A stretch of DNA of 64,000 nucleotides from Burkholderia vietnamiensis LMG 10929 (GTDB lineage: Bacteria > Pseudomonadota > Gammaproteobacteria > Burkholderiales > Burkholderiaceae): contig NZ_CP009631.1 in the NCBI RefSeq assembly GCF_000959445.1, positions 372,001 to 436,000 on the forward strand, read 5' to 3'. Made by a program: the position numbers and the translations under genes. Positions 19,203 to 26,900 of this stretch are shown piece by piece. The notes beneath the pieces are model-generated. The model searched no databases and was not told the DNA's origin. It was given only the letters and a program-made list of their open reading frames with translations. Each line of letters begins with the position of its first letter. Within the stretch, counting starts at the first letter, position 1.

Positions 19203-19981
19203 GCTACGCGCCTTCCCTGTTCGGCGACAACGCGCCGGCCCCGTTGCATACCCCGGCGTCGACCGACGCCGCGTTCCAGGCCCGCTCGCTGCTCGACCTG
19301 TTGTACGACGGGTTCTTCATGCTGTTCCTGCTCAAGAACGGCCGCGCGCCGGACAGCGCGAGCGAGTTCAGCACGAAGATTCAGGAATTCCTGTCGGACT
19401 TCGAACGCGGCGCGAAGAAGCTGAATATCGCGGCGGAGGACGTGTATGCGGCGAAGTTCGCGTATTGCGCGGCCGTCGACGAGATGGTGCTGTCGTCGCA
19501 GTTCAAGATCCGGGCCGACTGGGAACGCCGGCCGCTGCAGCTGGTGCTGTTCGGCGAGCAGCTCGCGGGCGAGAAGTTCTTCCAGTATCTGGAGGAATGC
19601 CGGGCGCAAGGTGCGGCGCGGCTGCAGTCGCTCGAGGTGTTCCACATGTGCCTGCTGCTCGGGTTCCAGGGCAAGTATCTGCTCGAGGGGCCGGAGAAGC
19701 TCGCTTATCTCACCGCGCGGCTCGGCGACGAGATCGCGCATATGAAGGGCAAGCGCGCTGCGTTCGCGCCGCATTGGCCGCTGCCGGATCAGATTGCGCA
19801 CCGGTTGAAGCGCGAGGTACCGGTGTGGGCGATCGGTGCGGTGTTCGCGCTTGTGGCGCTGCTCGGGTATCTCGGGCTCAACACCTATCTGAAGGACAAG
19901 ACGCTGCAGGCGCTCGCGCCTTATTCGCAGGTGATCAAGGTCGGGCCAGAGTCGGCGAATTTGACGATTTCGTTGCCTTGA
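19199..19981 (+). CDS. tssL: TssL (DotU-type) inner-membrane protein
   Basis: The 260-residue protein has the DotU cytoplasmic domain and one C-terminal transmembrane helix (AIGAVFALVALLGYLGL, about 205-228), followed by a short periplasmic tail. Family marks include LLDLLYDGFFMLFLLKNG and FAYCAAVDEMVLSS. There is no C-terminal peptidoglycan-binding domain, so cell-wall anchoring is probably left to the TagN-like protein at 4210-5169. It is the last gene of the operon. Confidence 0.95.
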   Translation: MSYAPSLFGDNAPAPLHTPASTDAAFQARSLLDLLYDGFFMLFLLKNGRAPDSASEFSTKIQEFLSDFERGAKKLNIAAEDVYAAKFAYCAAVDEMVLSSQFKIRADWERRPLQLVLFGEQLAGEKFFQYLEECRAQGAARLQSLEVFHMCLLLGFQGKYLLEGPEKLAYLTARLGDEIAHMKGKRAAFAPHWPLPDQIAHRLKREVPVWAIGAVFALVALLGYLGLNTYLKDKTLQALAPYSQVIKVGPESANLTISLP

Positions 19982-20015
19982 GCTTGCGGTGAGCGGACGT
20001 TGTCGCGTTGGAGGG

Positions 20016-20040
20016 AAGGACCGCTTGGCGGTCCTTTTTT
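20016..20040 (+). terminator. Rho-independent terminator after tssL
   Basis: A perfect stem GGACCGC/GCGGTCC with a TTG loop, extended by flanking A-T pairs, is followed by six T residues, 35 bases after the tssL stop. It closes the tssJKL operon. Confidence 0.92.
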
Positions 20041-20073
20041 GCTGTGGCGTGGGGCGTGGCGTGGCGGGCGCGT

Positions 20074-20391
20074 TCAGAGAAGAATGAACTCGTCGTTGTC
20101 GACGTAGAACACGAACGCGTCGAGCAATTGCGCGATGCTTGGTTCGTCGACCTGATCATGCGCGTTGATGACGATGTCCTCGATCGTCGCGCTGTTCAAG
20201 GTCACGCGCCAACCTTCTAGTGGAGCGGTGGCGGGTGGCGTCGCGCCTTCGGCGTGAGCGGTGCCTTCGGCGAACTCGCCCTCCGTATCGAGCGTCCACG
20301 GCATCTGCGGCAAGCAGAGCCACCCGTGGAAATCGCCAGGGTGTTCAAGAATGTGCTTCAGCGACACGGTGGTCGCGGTGATCGTTGACAT
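20074..20391 (-). CDS. Orphan DUF7716-like putative immunity protein
   Basis: This 105-residue acidic protein resembles the immunity candidate at 23639-23968. Both end in a matching block, SIAQLLDAFVFYVDNDEFI here and TVSDLVSAFVYYYDNDAYI there, and both have an acidic N-terminal half. The family looks like DUF7716, small proteins often next to Rhs toxins. No toxin gene precedes it: immediately upstream on its strand is an IS256-family end, and beyond the insertion sequences lies an Rhs remnant. I infer that it once guarded against a toxin that has been lost. Confidence 0.65.
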   Translation of the reverse strand: MSTITATTVSLKHILEHPGDFHGWLCLPQMPWTLDTEGEFAEGTAHAEGATPPATAPLEGWRVTLNSATIEDIVINAHDQVDEPSIAQLLDAFVFYVDNDEFILL

Positions 20392-20590
20392 GGATGTTGC
20401 GGTGGTGACGGGAGTCGAATCGATGCGTTGGGCGATCGGGAAGGGGCGCGTAGGGGCTGCGGGGTAGCCGCTTGCGGCGGTGAGGGGGGATTATGCCAAT
20501 TTCGTGTGCGGCGCGTGGGTTCGGCGGAGAGTGTCGGGCGGTTGGCTGAACCTGTCCGCATTTTTGTGGGCGAGGCGGTTGAACAGCACG

Positions 20591-20800
20591 TTATCCACGC
20601 GCCTGCATAAATCGCTCTCCGAACAGGATAGCAAACTGATTCATTGCTGATTTCCAGTCGAAGGCGGCCCGCACGGTCTTGGCCAGCACGTTGCGCAACG
20701 CCAGCCAGAGCAGCTTGATGGCCGCCTCGTCATTCGGGAAGTGACCGCGGGTCTTGATGATCTTGCGCAGCTGCATGTTCAAACTTTCTATCGCGTTCGT
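20591..20800 (-). pseudogene. IS256-family transposase, C-terminal fragment
   Basis: The frame encodes TNAIESLNMQLRKIIKTRG and then FPNDEAAIKLLWLALRNV, which are C-terminal landmarks of IS256/mutator transposases. It continues the N-terminal part at 22325-23397. Joining the two across the IS110 insertion restores VVYTT-NAIESLN in frame. A TAA at 20591-20593 ends the gene 41 bases from the left terminal repeat. Confidence 0.85.
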
Positions 20801-21047
20801 AACCGGCATGATATAGCCGGTGCCTCGCGTTCCCGCGCCGAGCGGTTTGAGCGTATGGTGTGACCATCCGGGACATGGGGCACTGGGGAGCACTTCGGGT
20901 GGGCAGGCCGTTCCTATACGATGAGCCGCGAGCTCGTGTTAGTAGTTGGCCGCCCCTGCGACCCGCCCGGTTGCGCTGCGAGCGCGAATCCGTAGTTGTC
21001 GTGCTGTCCCACCGGCTCCCAACAGTGATCTGAAACGGGAGACGGTT
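20801..21047 (+). ncRNA. Candidate bridge RNA region of the IS110-family element
   Basis: IS110-group elements make a bridge RNA from the non-coding end upstream of the recombinase; this is the only long non-coding stretch here. It folds locally: CCGGC/GCCGG at 20803-20820 and ATGGT/ACCAT at 20855-20867. Between them TCGCGTTC (20825-20832) is identical to the eight host bases just left of the GT core (20791-20798), as expected of a target guide. Further on, CATCCG (20865-20870) matches the element's own right end (22320-22325), as expected of a donor guide. The RNA ends are unknown. Confidence 0.55.
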
Positions 21048-22283
21048 ATGCGAATCGTAGGGTTAGATGTGTCGCGCTCCGTGGCCGAGATCGCGTACCT
21101 GGAGGATGGCACGCTGCATGCAGGCGGCCGCACCGGGTTGCGACGCGATGAACTGGAGCGCTTTGCGGCAAAGCTGCGTGCCACCGATCATGTGGTACTC
21201 GAAGCGACCGGCAATACCACTGCCATCGTCAACGTCTTGCGCGCGCATGTCGCGCGTGTGGCGATTGCCAATCCGCTGCAAGTTAGGCTGATCGCGGAGG
21301 CTCGCGTCAAGACGGACAAGATCGATGCAGCCGTGCTGGCACAGCTGTATGCGAGCGGTTTTCTGCCGGAAGTATGGATGCCGGACGAGCACACGCTGGC
21401 GTTGCGTCGACAGATCGCGCGCCGCTCACAGCTGGTGCGGCAACGTACACGGCTGAAGAACGAGATTCACGCAGTCCTGATTGCACACCTGATCGAGCGG
21501 TGTCCCGCCACCGATCTTTTTGGCAAGAAGGGGCGTGCGTGGCTCGGTGTTCAACCGCTGCCACTGGATGAACGACTGGGTGTTGAGCAGCGACTGCGCG
21601 AACTGGACCGCCTCGGCGACGATCTGCGCGAGGTGGAGCAAGCGCTCGCGCAAGCGACCATCGACGATGCGCGATTGCGCGTGATGCTAACGATCACTGG
21701 CGTGAACACCACAGTGGCGATCGGACTGCTATCGGCCATCGGCGACATCGCGCGGTTTCCGAATCCGGAGAAGTTGGTGAGCTACTTCGGTCTCAATCCA
21801 TCAGTCTATCAATCCGGTCCGGCACCGGCCAGGCATGGTCACATCACCAAGCGCGGGCGCTCTTATGCTCGGGCGATGCTGGTCGAAGCCGCTTGGGGTG
21901 CAACGCAAGCGCCCGGGCCGCTGCGCGCCTTCTTCCTGCGCGTGCGCGATCGCCGCGGCCAGCAAATTGCCGCCGTCGCGACTGCTCGCAAACTCGCAGT
22001 AATCGTATGGTATGTGCTGACACGCGGTGAACCGTTCGCGTGGGATCGCCCGGCGTTGACTGCGCACAAACTGCGTGCGCTGGAACTGCAGGCTGGAATG
22101 CCGGCGCAGCATGGCCCGCGCAAAGGTTCGGCTGCGGCCTACAGTCTGAAGAGTGTGCGTCAGCAAGAGCGAGCCGTGGCCGAGCAGTCTGAGCGAACCT
22201 ATCAGAGACTGTTTAACCGGTGGAAACAGTCGCGCCCCAAATCAGACAGCGCGCCGATACGGTGGCCGCAGGCGCGAACATAG
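21048..22283 (+). CDS. IS110-family recombinase (DEDD/serine transposase)
   Basis: The 411-residue protein starts MRIVGLDVSRSVAEIAYLE. It has the RuvC-like DEDD domain: Asp in GLDVS, Glu in VLEATGNT, and two Asp in TDKIDAAVLAQLY. The C-terminal Transposase_20 domain contains FPNPEKLVSYFGLNPSVYQSG, with the serine used for strand exchange in this family. The ATG at 21048 follows a GGGAG ribosome binding site. No frame disruption is visible, so the element may still be active. Confidence 0.93.
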   Translation: MRIVGLDVSRSVAEIAYLEDGTLHAGGRTGLRRDELERFAAKLRATDHVVLEATGNTTAIVNVLRAHVARVAIANPLQVRLIAEARVKTDKIDAAVLAQLYASGFLPEVWMPDEHTLALRRQIARRSQLVRQRTRLKNEIHAVLIAHLIERCPATDLFGKKGRAWLGVQPLPLDERLGVEQRLRELDRLGDDLREVEQALAQATIDDARLRVMLTITGVNTTVAIGLLSAIGDIARFPNPEKLVSYFGLNPSVYQSGPAPARHGHITKRGRSYARAMLVEAAWGATQAPGPLRAFFLRVRDRRGQQIAAVATARKLAVIVWYVLTRGEPFAWDRPALTAHKLRALELQAGMPAQHGPRKGSAAAYSLKSVRQQERAVAEQSERTYQRLFNRWKQSRPKSDSAPIRWPQART

Positions 22284-22324
22284 CGAACGAGCGAAGCGCG
22301 GTGCGGGACTTGTGCATTTCATCC

Positions 22325-23397
22325 GTTGTGTAGACAACTCGTCGAATCTCCGGCGGAAACACGAAGAACGGTATGACGTGCTCCCATGCACGCTGCCACG
22401 ACTGCACGATGGTCGGGTACTTCGCGCCCCAAGGGCCGTCAGCGAAGTCTTGCAGTGCCTGCCTTGCCGCCTCCTCGCTGGCGGCCGCGTAGATCGGGCG
22501 CAGCGCTGCGGCGAGCGCCTTACGGTCCTTGTAGCTGGCGTACTCGAGACTGTTGCGGATCAGATGCACGATGCAGGTCTGAACGGTCGTGCGGGGATAG
22601 GCTGCGCTGATGGCCTCGGCCCGCCCCTTCAGGCCATCGACGACGGCGATCAGGATGTCCTGACAGCCACGCGTCTTGAGTTCGTTGAACACCTTGAGCC
22701 AGAACTTGGCGCCCTCGGTCTGCTCGATCCAGAGGCCCAGCACGTCGCGCTGGCCGTCGGCCTGAATGCCCAAGGCCAGATAGACGGCCTTGTTGCTGAC
22801 CACGCCGTCGTCGCGGATCTTGACGCGCAGCGCATCGAAGAACACCACTGGATACATCGTTTCGAGCCGGCGGCTTTGCCAGCTCAGCGCCTCGGCCATC
22901 ACCTCGTCGGTGACCGAACTGATGAAGTCGGGAGACACCTCGGTGCCGTAGCTCTCAGCCAGAAAGGCCTGAATCTCGCGCACGCTCATGCCGCGGGCGT
23001 ACATCGCGATGATGCGTTCGTCGAAGCCGGTGAAGCGGCGCTCGTGCTTGGGAATCAGGATCGGCTCGAAGCTGCCGTCGCGATCGCGGGGGACTTCGAC
23101 CCGAACCGGGCCACGATCGGTGATGACCGTCTTGCCGCTGGCGCCGTTGCGCTCGTTGGCCTGACCGGGCGGCTTGGACTGGCCTGGTCGGTAGCCCAAA
23201 TGCAGATTCATCTCGGCGCCCATCGCGCGCTCGATGACTGCCTTGTTGAACGCCAGCATCAGGTCCTGAACCTCGGCCGGCGTCATCGGCCCCTTGACCA
23301 ACTGGTCCAGCAGTTCCTTGGGCAGTTCAGGCAGCGGCCCGCGGGCCGCTGCCTGACGCGCTACAGTTTGCCTTTTCTTCTTCATTGGCATATCCAT
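22325..23397 (-). pseudogene. IS256-family transposase, N-terminal fragment
   Basis: About 357 residues of a mutator-type DDE transposase, starting at 23397 or at the inner ATG 23385 (MKKKRQTVARQ). Typical stretches are MSVREIQAFLAESYG, VVFFDALRVKIRDDG with the first Asp, ILIAVVDGLKG with the second, and TCIVHLIRNS. The frame reaches the GT core at 22325 inside VVYTT and then runs into the IS110 element, giving a false tail. Confidence 0.88.
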
Positions 23398-23445
23398 GAC
23401 TTTTACACCTCATGATATGCCTCGCCCACGAAATCGCGGATAGGT

Positions 23446-23533
23446 CCCCATGGAGAGGTGTCTGATGCCGAAGCAACGTCGTTCGTTTTCCCCCGAGTTC
23501 AAACAGCAAGCAGCCAATCAGTTGACCACTACA
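23446..23533 (+). pseudogene. IS3-family orfA remnant with one element end
   Basis: From ATG 23463 the frame reads MPKQRRSFSPEFKQQAANQ, the N-terminus of an IS3-type OrfA helix-turn-helix protein. It then stops matching and runs into TCAGTTGACCACTACA (about 23518-23533), which read backwards looks like an IS3 terminal repeat starting TGTAGTGGTCA. This is an internally deleted scrap squeezed between the IS256 right end and an Rhs remnant. Confidence 0.55.
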
Positions 23534-23607
23534 GATCGGGTCCTTGCTGACGAACCGGCCGCTGTTGGGATCATAGTACCTGTGCCGGTTATAGTGCAGC
23601 CAGTTTC
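23534..23607 (-). pseudogene. Rhs core 3'-end remnant
   Basis: On the minus strand this reads LHYNRHRYYDPNSGRFVSK then DPI, nearly identical to the end of the intact Rhs core (LHYNRYRYYDPHSGRFVSK then DPIG). One base appears missing upstream, where ETGLH would be restored by one extra G. The match ends at DPI, where the IS3 scrap begins, so the toxin tip that followed is gone. It lies directly downstream of the DUF7716-like gene of the intact Rhs, the usual place of an orphan rhs-CT module. Confidence 0.8.
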
Positions 23608-23638
23608 GGTACCGTGCCGAATTCGCAGACGTGTGACA

Positions 23639-23968
23639 TCATCCGTTTGACCAGTCGATGTAGGCGTCGTTGTCGTAGTAGTAGACGAAGGCGCTTACCA
23701 AGTCCGACACAGTCGCGCCTTGCCGCTGTGCTCTAGCATTTTCGACGACGCTTTTGATCACTTGAATTCCAAGTGCGTAGTGCAATCCGTGATCGACGGC
23801 GAATCTCGGCCTGTCGGGATCTGGCTCATTGTCGAAATCGTCTGGATTGAGCACTGCGCAAGGCGTGCCTTCATTCCAGTCGACTCCGTGTGGCATGTAT
23901 AGCGCGAAGTCCCAAGGTTGCCTGTCGATGCCGTCAAGCACGTCTCGAAGGGTCGTGATCTTGTTCAT
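23639..23968 (-). CDS. Putative Rhs immunity protein (DUF7716-like)
   Basis: The 109-residue acidic protein (MNKITTLRDVLDGIDRQPW at the start) overlaps the Rhs stop by one base in a TAATG junction, the close coupling expected of a toxin and its immunity partner. Its C-terminal block AFVYYYDNDAYI is shared with the orphan gene at 20074-20391. Since it lacks a signal peptide it should act in the cytoplasm, where a nuclease toxin would act. The immunity role is inferred from position. Confidence 0.75.
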   Translation of the reverse strand: MNKITTLRDVLDGIDRQPWDFALYMPHGVDWNEGTPCAVLNPDDFDNEPDPDRPRFAVDHGLHYALGIQVIKSVVENARAQRQGATVSDLVSAFVYYYDNDAYIDWSNG

Positions 23969-26900
23969 TAGCGAGCGCGTCCGCCTCCCCAATTTTGTTT
24001 GCCACCTTGGCCGCCCGGATGCAGCACAGCTTGAACAGGGCCAGGCGCCTGATGCTGAGACATCGGGACCAACTGCAGAACCCCCTTACGGCACGGATGA
24101 TGATGCCACGAGAACCCGGGCGGGGCACTTGATTTGTATCCGCCTCGTGGGCCAGCCGCAACGTGATCCGAAACCCCGGAATAATGTTGATCCATCATTT
24201 GCTTGAACTGTGGATCGCTTTGCATTGCTGCATCGAACTGTCGATTTGCTTCCCTGAAATGCGATGGGTCGCTACCCACCTCCTGACCAGGAGCAAGCTG
24301 AACCTCATGAAGCACTGAATATTGGCTACTGCTTAAAGGGCGGTTTGAACTATCGCATCCAGACAGCTCACGCGCTAGACCGAGTGCATCTGTCCACAAG
24401 ATCGGGTTGGGCGCGTACTGATAGATGTTCGGGCCGCCTTGCAAACCAATCGGATCTTTGCTAACGAACCGGCCAGAATGAGGATCATAGTACCGATACC
24501 GGTTGTAATGCAGCCCCGTCTCATCATCCCCCCACTGCCCCTGAAACCGCAGCGCATTCTTCGCCACGATCCCCGTCGCCTTCGACGCGCGCGCGATCAC
24601 CTCCCGCGCTTCACCCCACGCCTTGTACGACGCTTCCCACACAACGTCACCGTCGTCATCGGTCAGCAACTGCGGCGTCCCGATCTGGTCGCAGTGGTAG
24701 TAAAACACTGCCGCGTCGCCCCGCCGCTCCGGCATTTTCTGTAGCGGATCCTCCTCCGGCACATAGCGATCGGTGCTCTTCCACTGCGGCGTCGCAATGC
24801 CCTCCACCGGCTCCGCAACATACTGCGCCAGCGGCACGAACGTCCGCGGCTCGTACAGATAGTGCGTACCGCGCTCGCCGTCGCTCTCGTACGCCAGCGT
24901 GTCACCATCCCAACCGAACACCGTCCGCTCGCCGTTCACCTCCTTCGCAATACGCCGGCCGAACGCGTCATAGAAATACCGCGCCTCGCTCTGCCGAGAC
25001 GTCTCCGCAACACGCGCGGACAGCAAGCGATTGAACTCATCCCACTCGTATTGCTGCTCGCCCACCGGCGTCCGCTTGCGCACCAAATTCCCGCGCGCGT
25101 CGTACTCGAAGTGCATCCCCGCATACGCCTTCAGCAGGTTGCCCAGCACCTTCGGCACCTCGACCGGCAACGTGCTTTCCGGCCGCACCGGGCTCGGACG
25201 CGATGCCGGCGTCTCGGCAGTCCGCACCGGATCGATGATGTTGCTCGCCGGATCGAACGCGAAGCGCTCCTTCGCCACCGGACTGATCGCCTCGACCAAC
25301 CGTCCGACCGGATCGTACCGATAGTCGGTCCCGCCCTTGCGGCTGTCCTCGATTCGCGACAGTTGTCCCACCGCGTCATAGCGATACCGCCGCTCGACCA
25401 GTGGCGCGGGCGCCGTCGACCGTTGAATCGTCTGCTGCAGCACGCGCCCCGCCGGATCGTAGTGCGTGCGCTGCCCCACCTTGCTCGACAGCACGCGCAC
25501 CGTCTCGCGATGCAGATCGTCGCGCTCGAACTGCACGCGCTCCTCGCCATCGAGCAACATCCCGTGCACATGCCCCGAGCCGTACATCAGCCAGTCCACG
25601 ACATGCCCGTCCGGCCGCACGCTCCGACGCCGGTTGCCGAGTTCGTCGTAGTCGTGATGCCACACGTAGCTGCGCTGTTCGCCGAACAGGTCGTATGCAT
25701 GATGCTCGCGCACCAGATTGCCGACCGGATCGAAGAAGAACTGCACGCGGCTGTATCGATTCACCGCGTCGATCAACCGGCCGCTGCGGTCATACGCAAA
25801 CCGCTCTTCGCTGCCCCCCGCGACGCGCTTCAGCAGACGGCCGTTCACATCGACGTCGACGGACGTCACGCAGCCCGCTTCGTCCATCGATACGAGGCTG
25901 CCGCTGTCCGGATCGTATTGATAGCGCGTCGACTTGCCGTCGAACGCGACTTCCTCGATCAACCTCCCCGCCGGATCGTAGTGGAACTGGTACGTCGCAA
26001 AGTTCGCATCGGTGAGCGCCGTCAAACGTCCCAGGCGGTCGTAGCGGTAAGCGATCGTCTGCCCGAGCGCATCCGCGCGGCTCGCGATGCGGCCCACCGC
26101 GTCGTAGCCATAGCGCGTCGACCGATTGAGCTGATCGGTATGCGCGAGCAATCGGCCTTCGGCGTCGTACTGCACGTGCTCGACACCGGCCGGTGAGCGA
26201 ATCTCGCTCAATTGGCCGCTCGCGCCGTATGCATAAGCGATCACGCCGCCGGATGCGTCCTTCGTCTCGATCACGCGGCCGATATCGTCGTACCGCCACT
26301 CCGTCTTCTTGCCGGAGCAATCCGTGTAGCTCGTGACCTGCCCGGCATCGTTGTACTCGAGCGCCTTCGAGCCGCCCTTCGCATCGGTGATCTGCGTCGG
26401 CAACCCCTTGTCGTTGTACGCGTACTTCGTCGAGCGCTCGAGCGGATCGATCTCTTCGACGAGATTGCCCGCATCGTCGTACTTGCGTTGCCACACGTGC
26501 CCGTTCGGATCGACGAGCCGGATCATCTGGTCCTTGTCGTCGTAGGCCATTTCGACGACGCTGCCGTCCGCGCGTTCGTGCTCGACGAGATTGCCTCGCG
26601 CGTCATACTCGCGCCGCTCGATGCTGCCGTCCTGACGGATATGCAGCACCAGATTGTGATGCGCGTCACGCCGGAACCACTCCTGGTTGCCGTCCGGATA
26701 GACGATCCGGTACACGTAGCCATGAATGTTGAAGTAGTAGCGCGTCATCTGACCGAGCGCGTCGGTCACGTAGGTGAGGCGGATATTCGGGTTCCACGCG
26801 AGACGCAGATCGAGGCTGCCGTCATCGGCATATTCGCGGATGCATTTCGCGTTCGCGTTGTCGTCGGCCTCCGCGCCATCCCATTCGAGCGTCATCCCGC

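Larger units (their letters stand above)
20799..22326 (+). mobile_element. IS110-family insertion sequence inside the IS256 transposase
   Basis: The limits were found by rejoining the split IS256 gene: the host reads into GT at 20799-20800 and out of GT at 22325-22326, so a GT dinucleotide is the shared core. There are no terminal inverted repeats and no target duplication, as is known for IS110 elements. The element has a long leader (about 247 bases) before the recombinase and a short tail (about 40 bases) after it, the layout of the IS110 group rather than IS1111. Confidence 0.8.
20550..23445. mobile_element. IS256-family element interrupted by an IS110-family element
   Basis: The ends are imperfect inverted repeats of about 27 bases. 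The left end reads ACCTGTCCGC then GTGGGCGAGGC; the right end, read on the other strand, reads ACCTATCCGC then GTGGGCGAGGC. Between them a mutator-type transposase on the minus strand is split in two by the IS110-family element at 20799-22326. No matching target duplication is visible beside the repeats (GTTGGCTGA left, CCCCATGGA right), so one flank was probably rearranged after insertion. Confidence 0.75.

Noticed and set aside
1..20000. Separation of tssM from tssJKL as a sign of rearrangement
   Set aside because: In Burkholderia T6SS-1 clusters tssJKL and tssM-tagF-tagN lie at opposite ends of the tssB-tssA block, so the order is normal.
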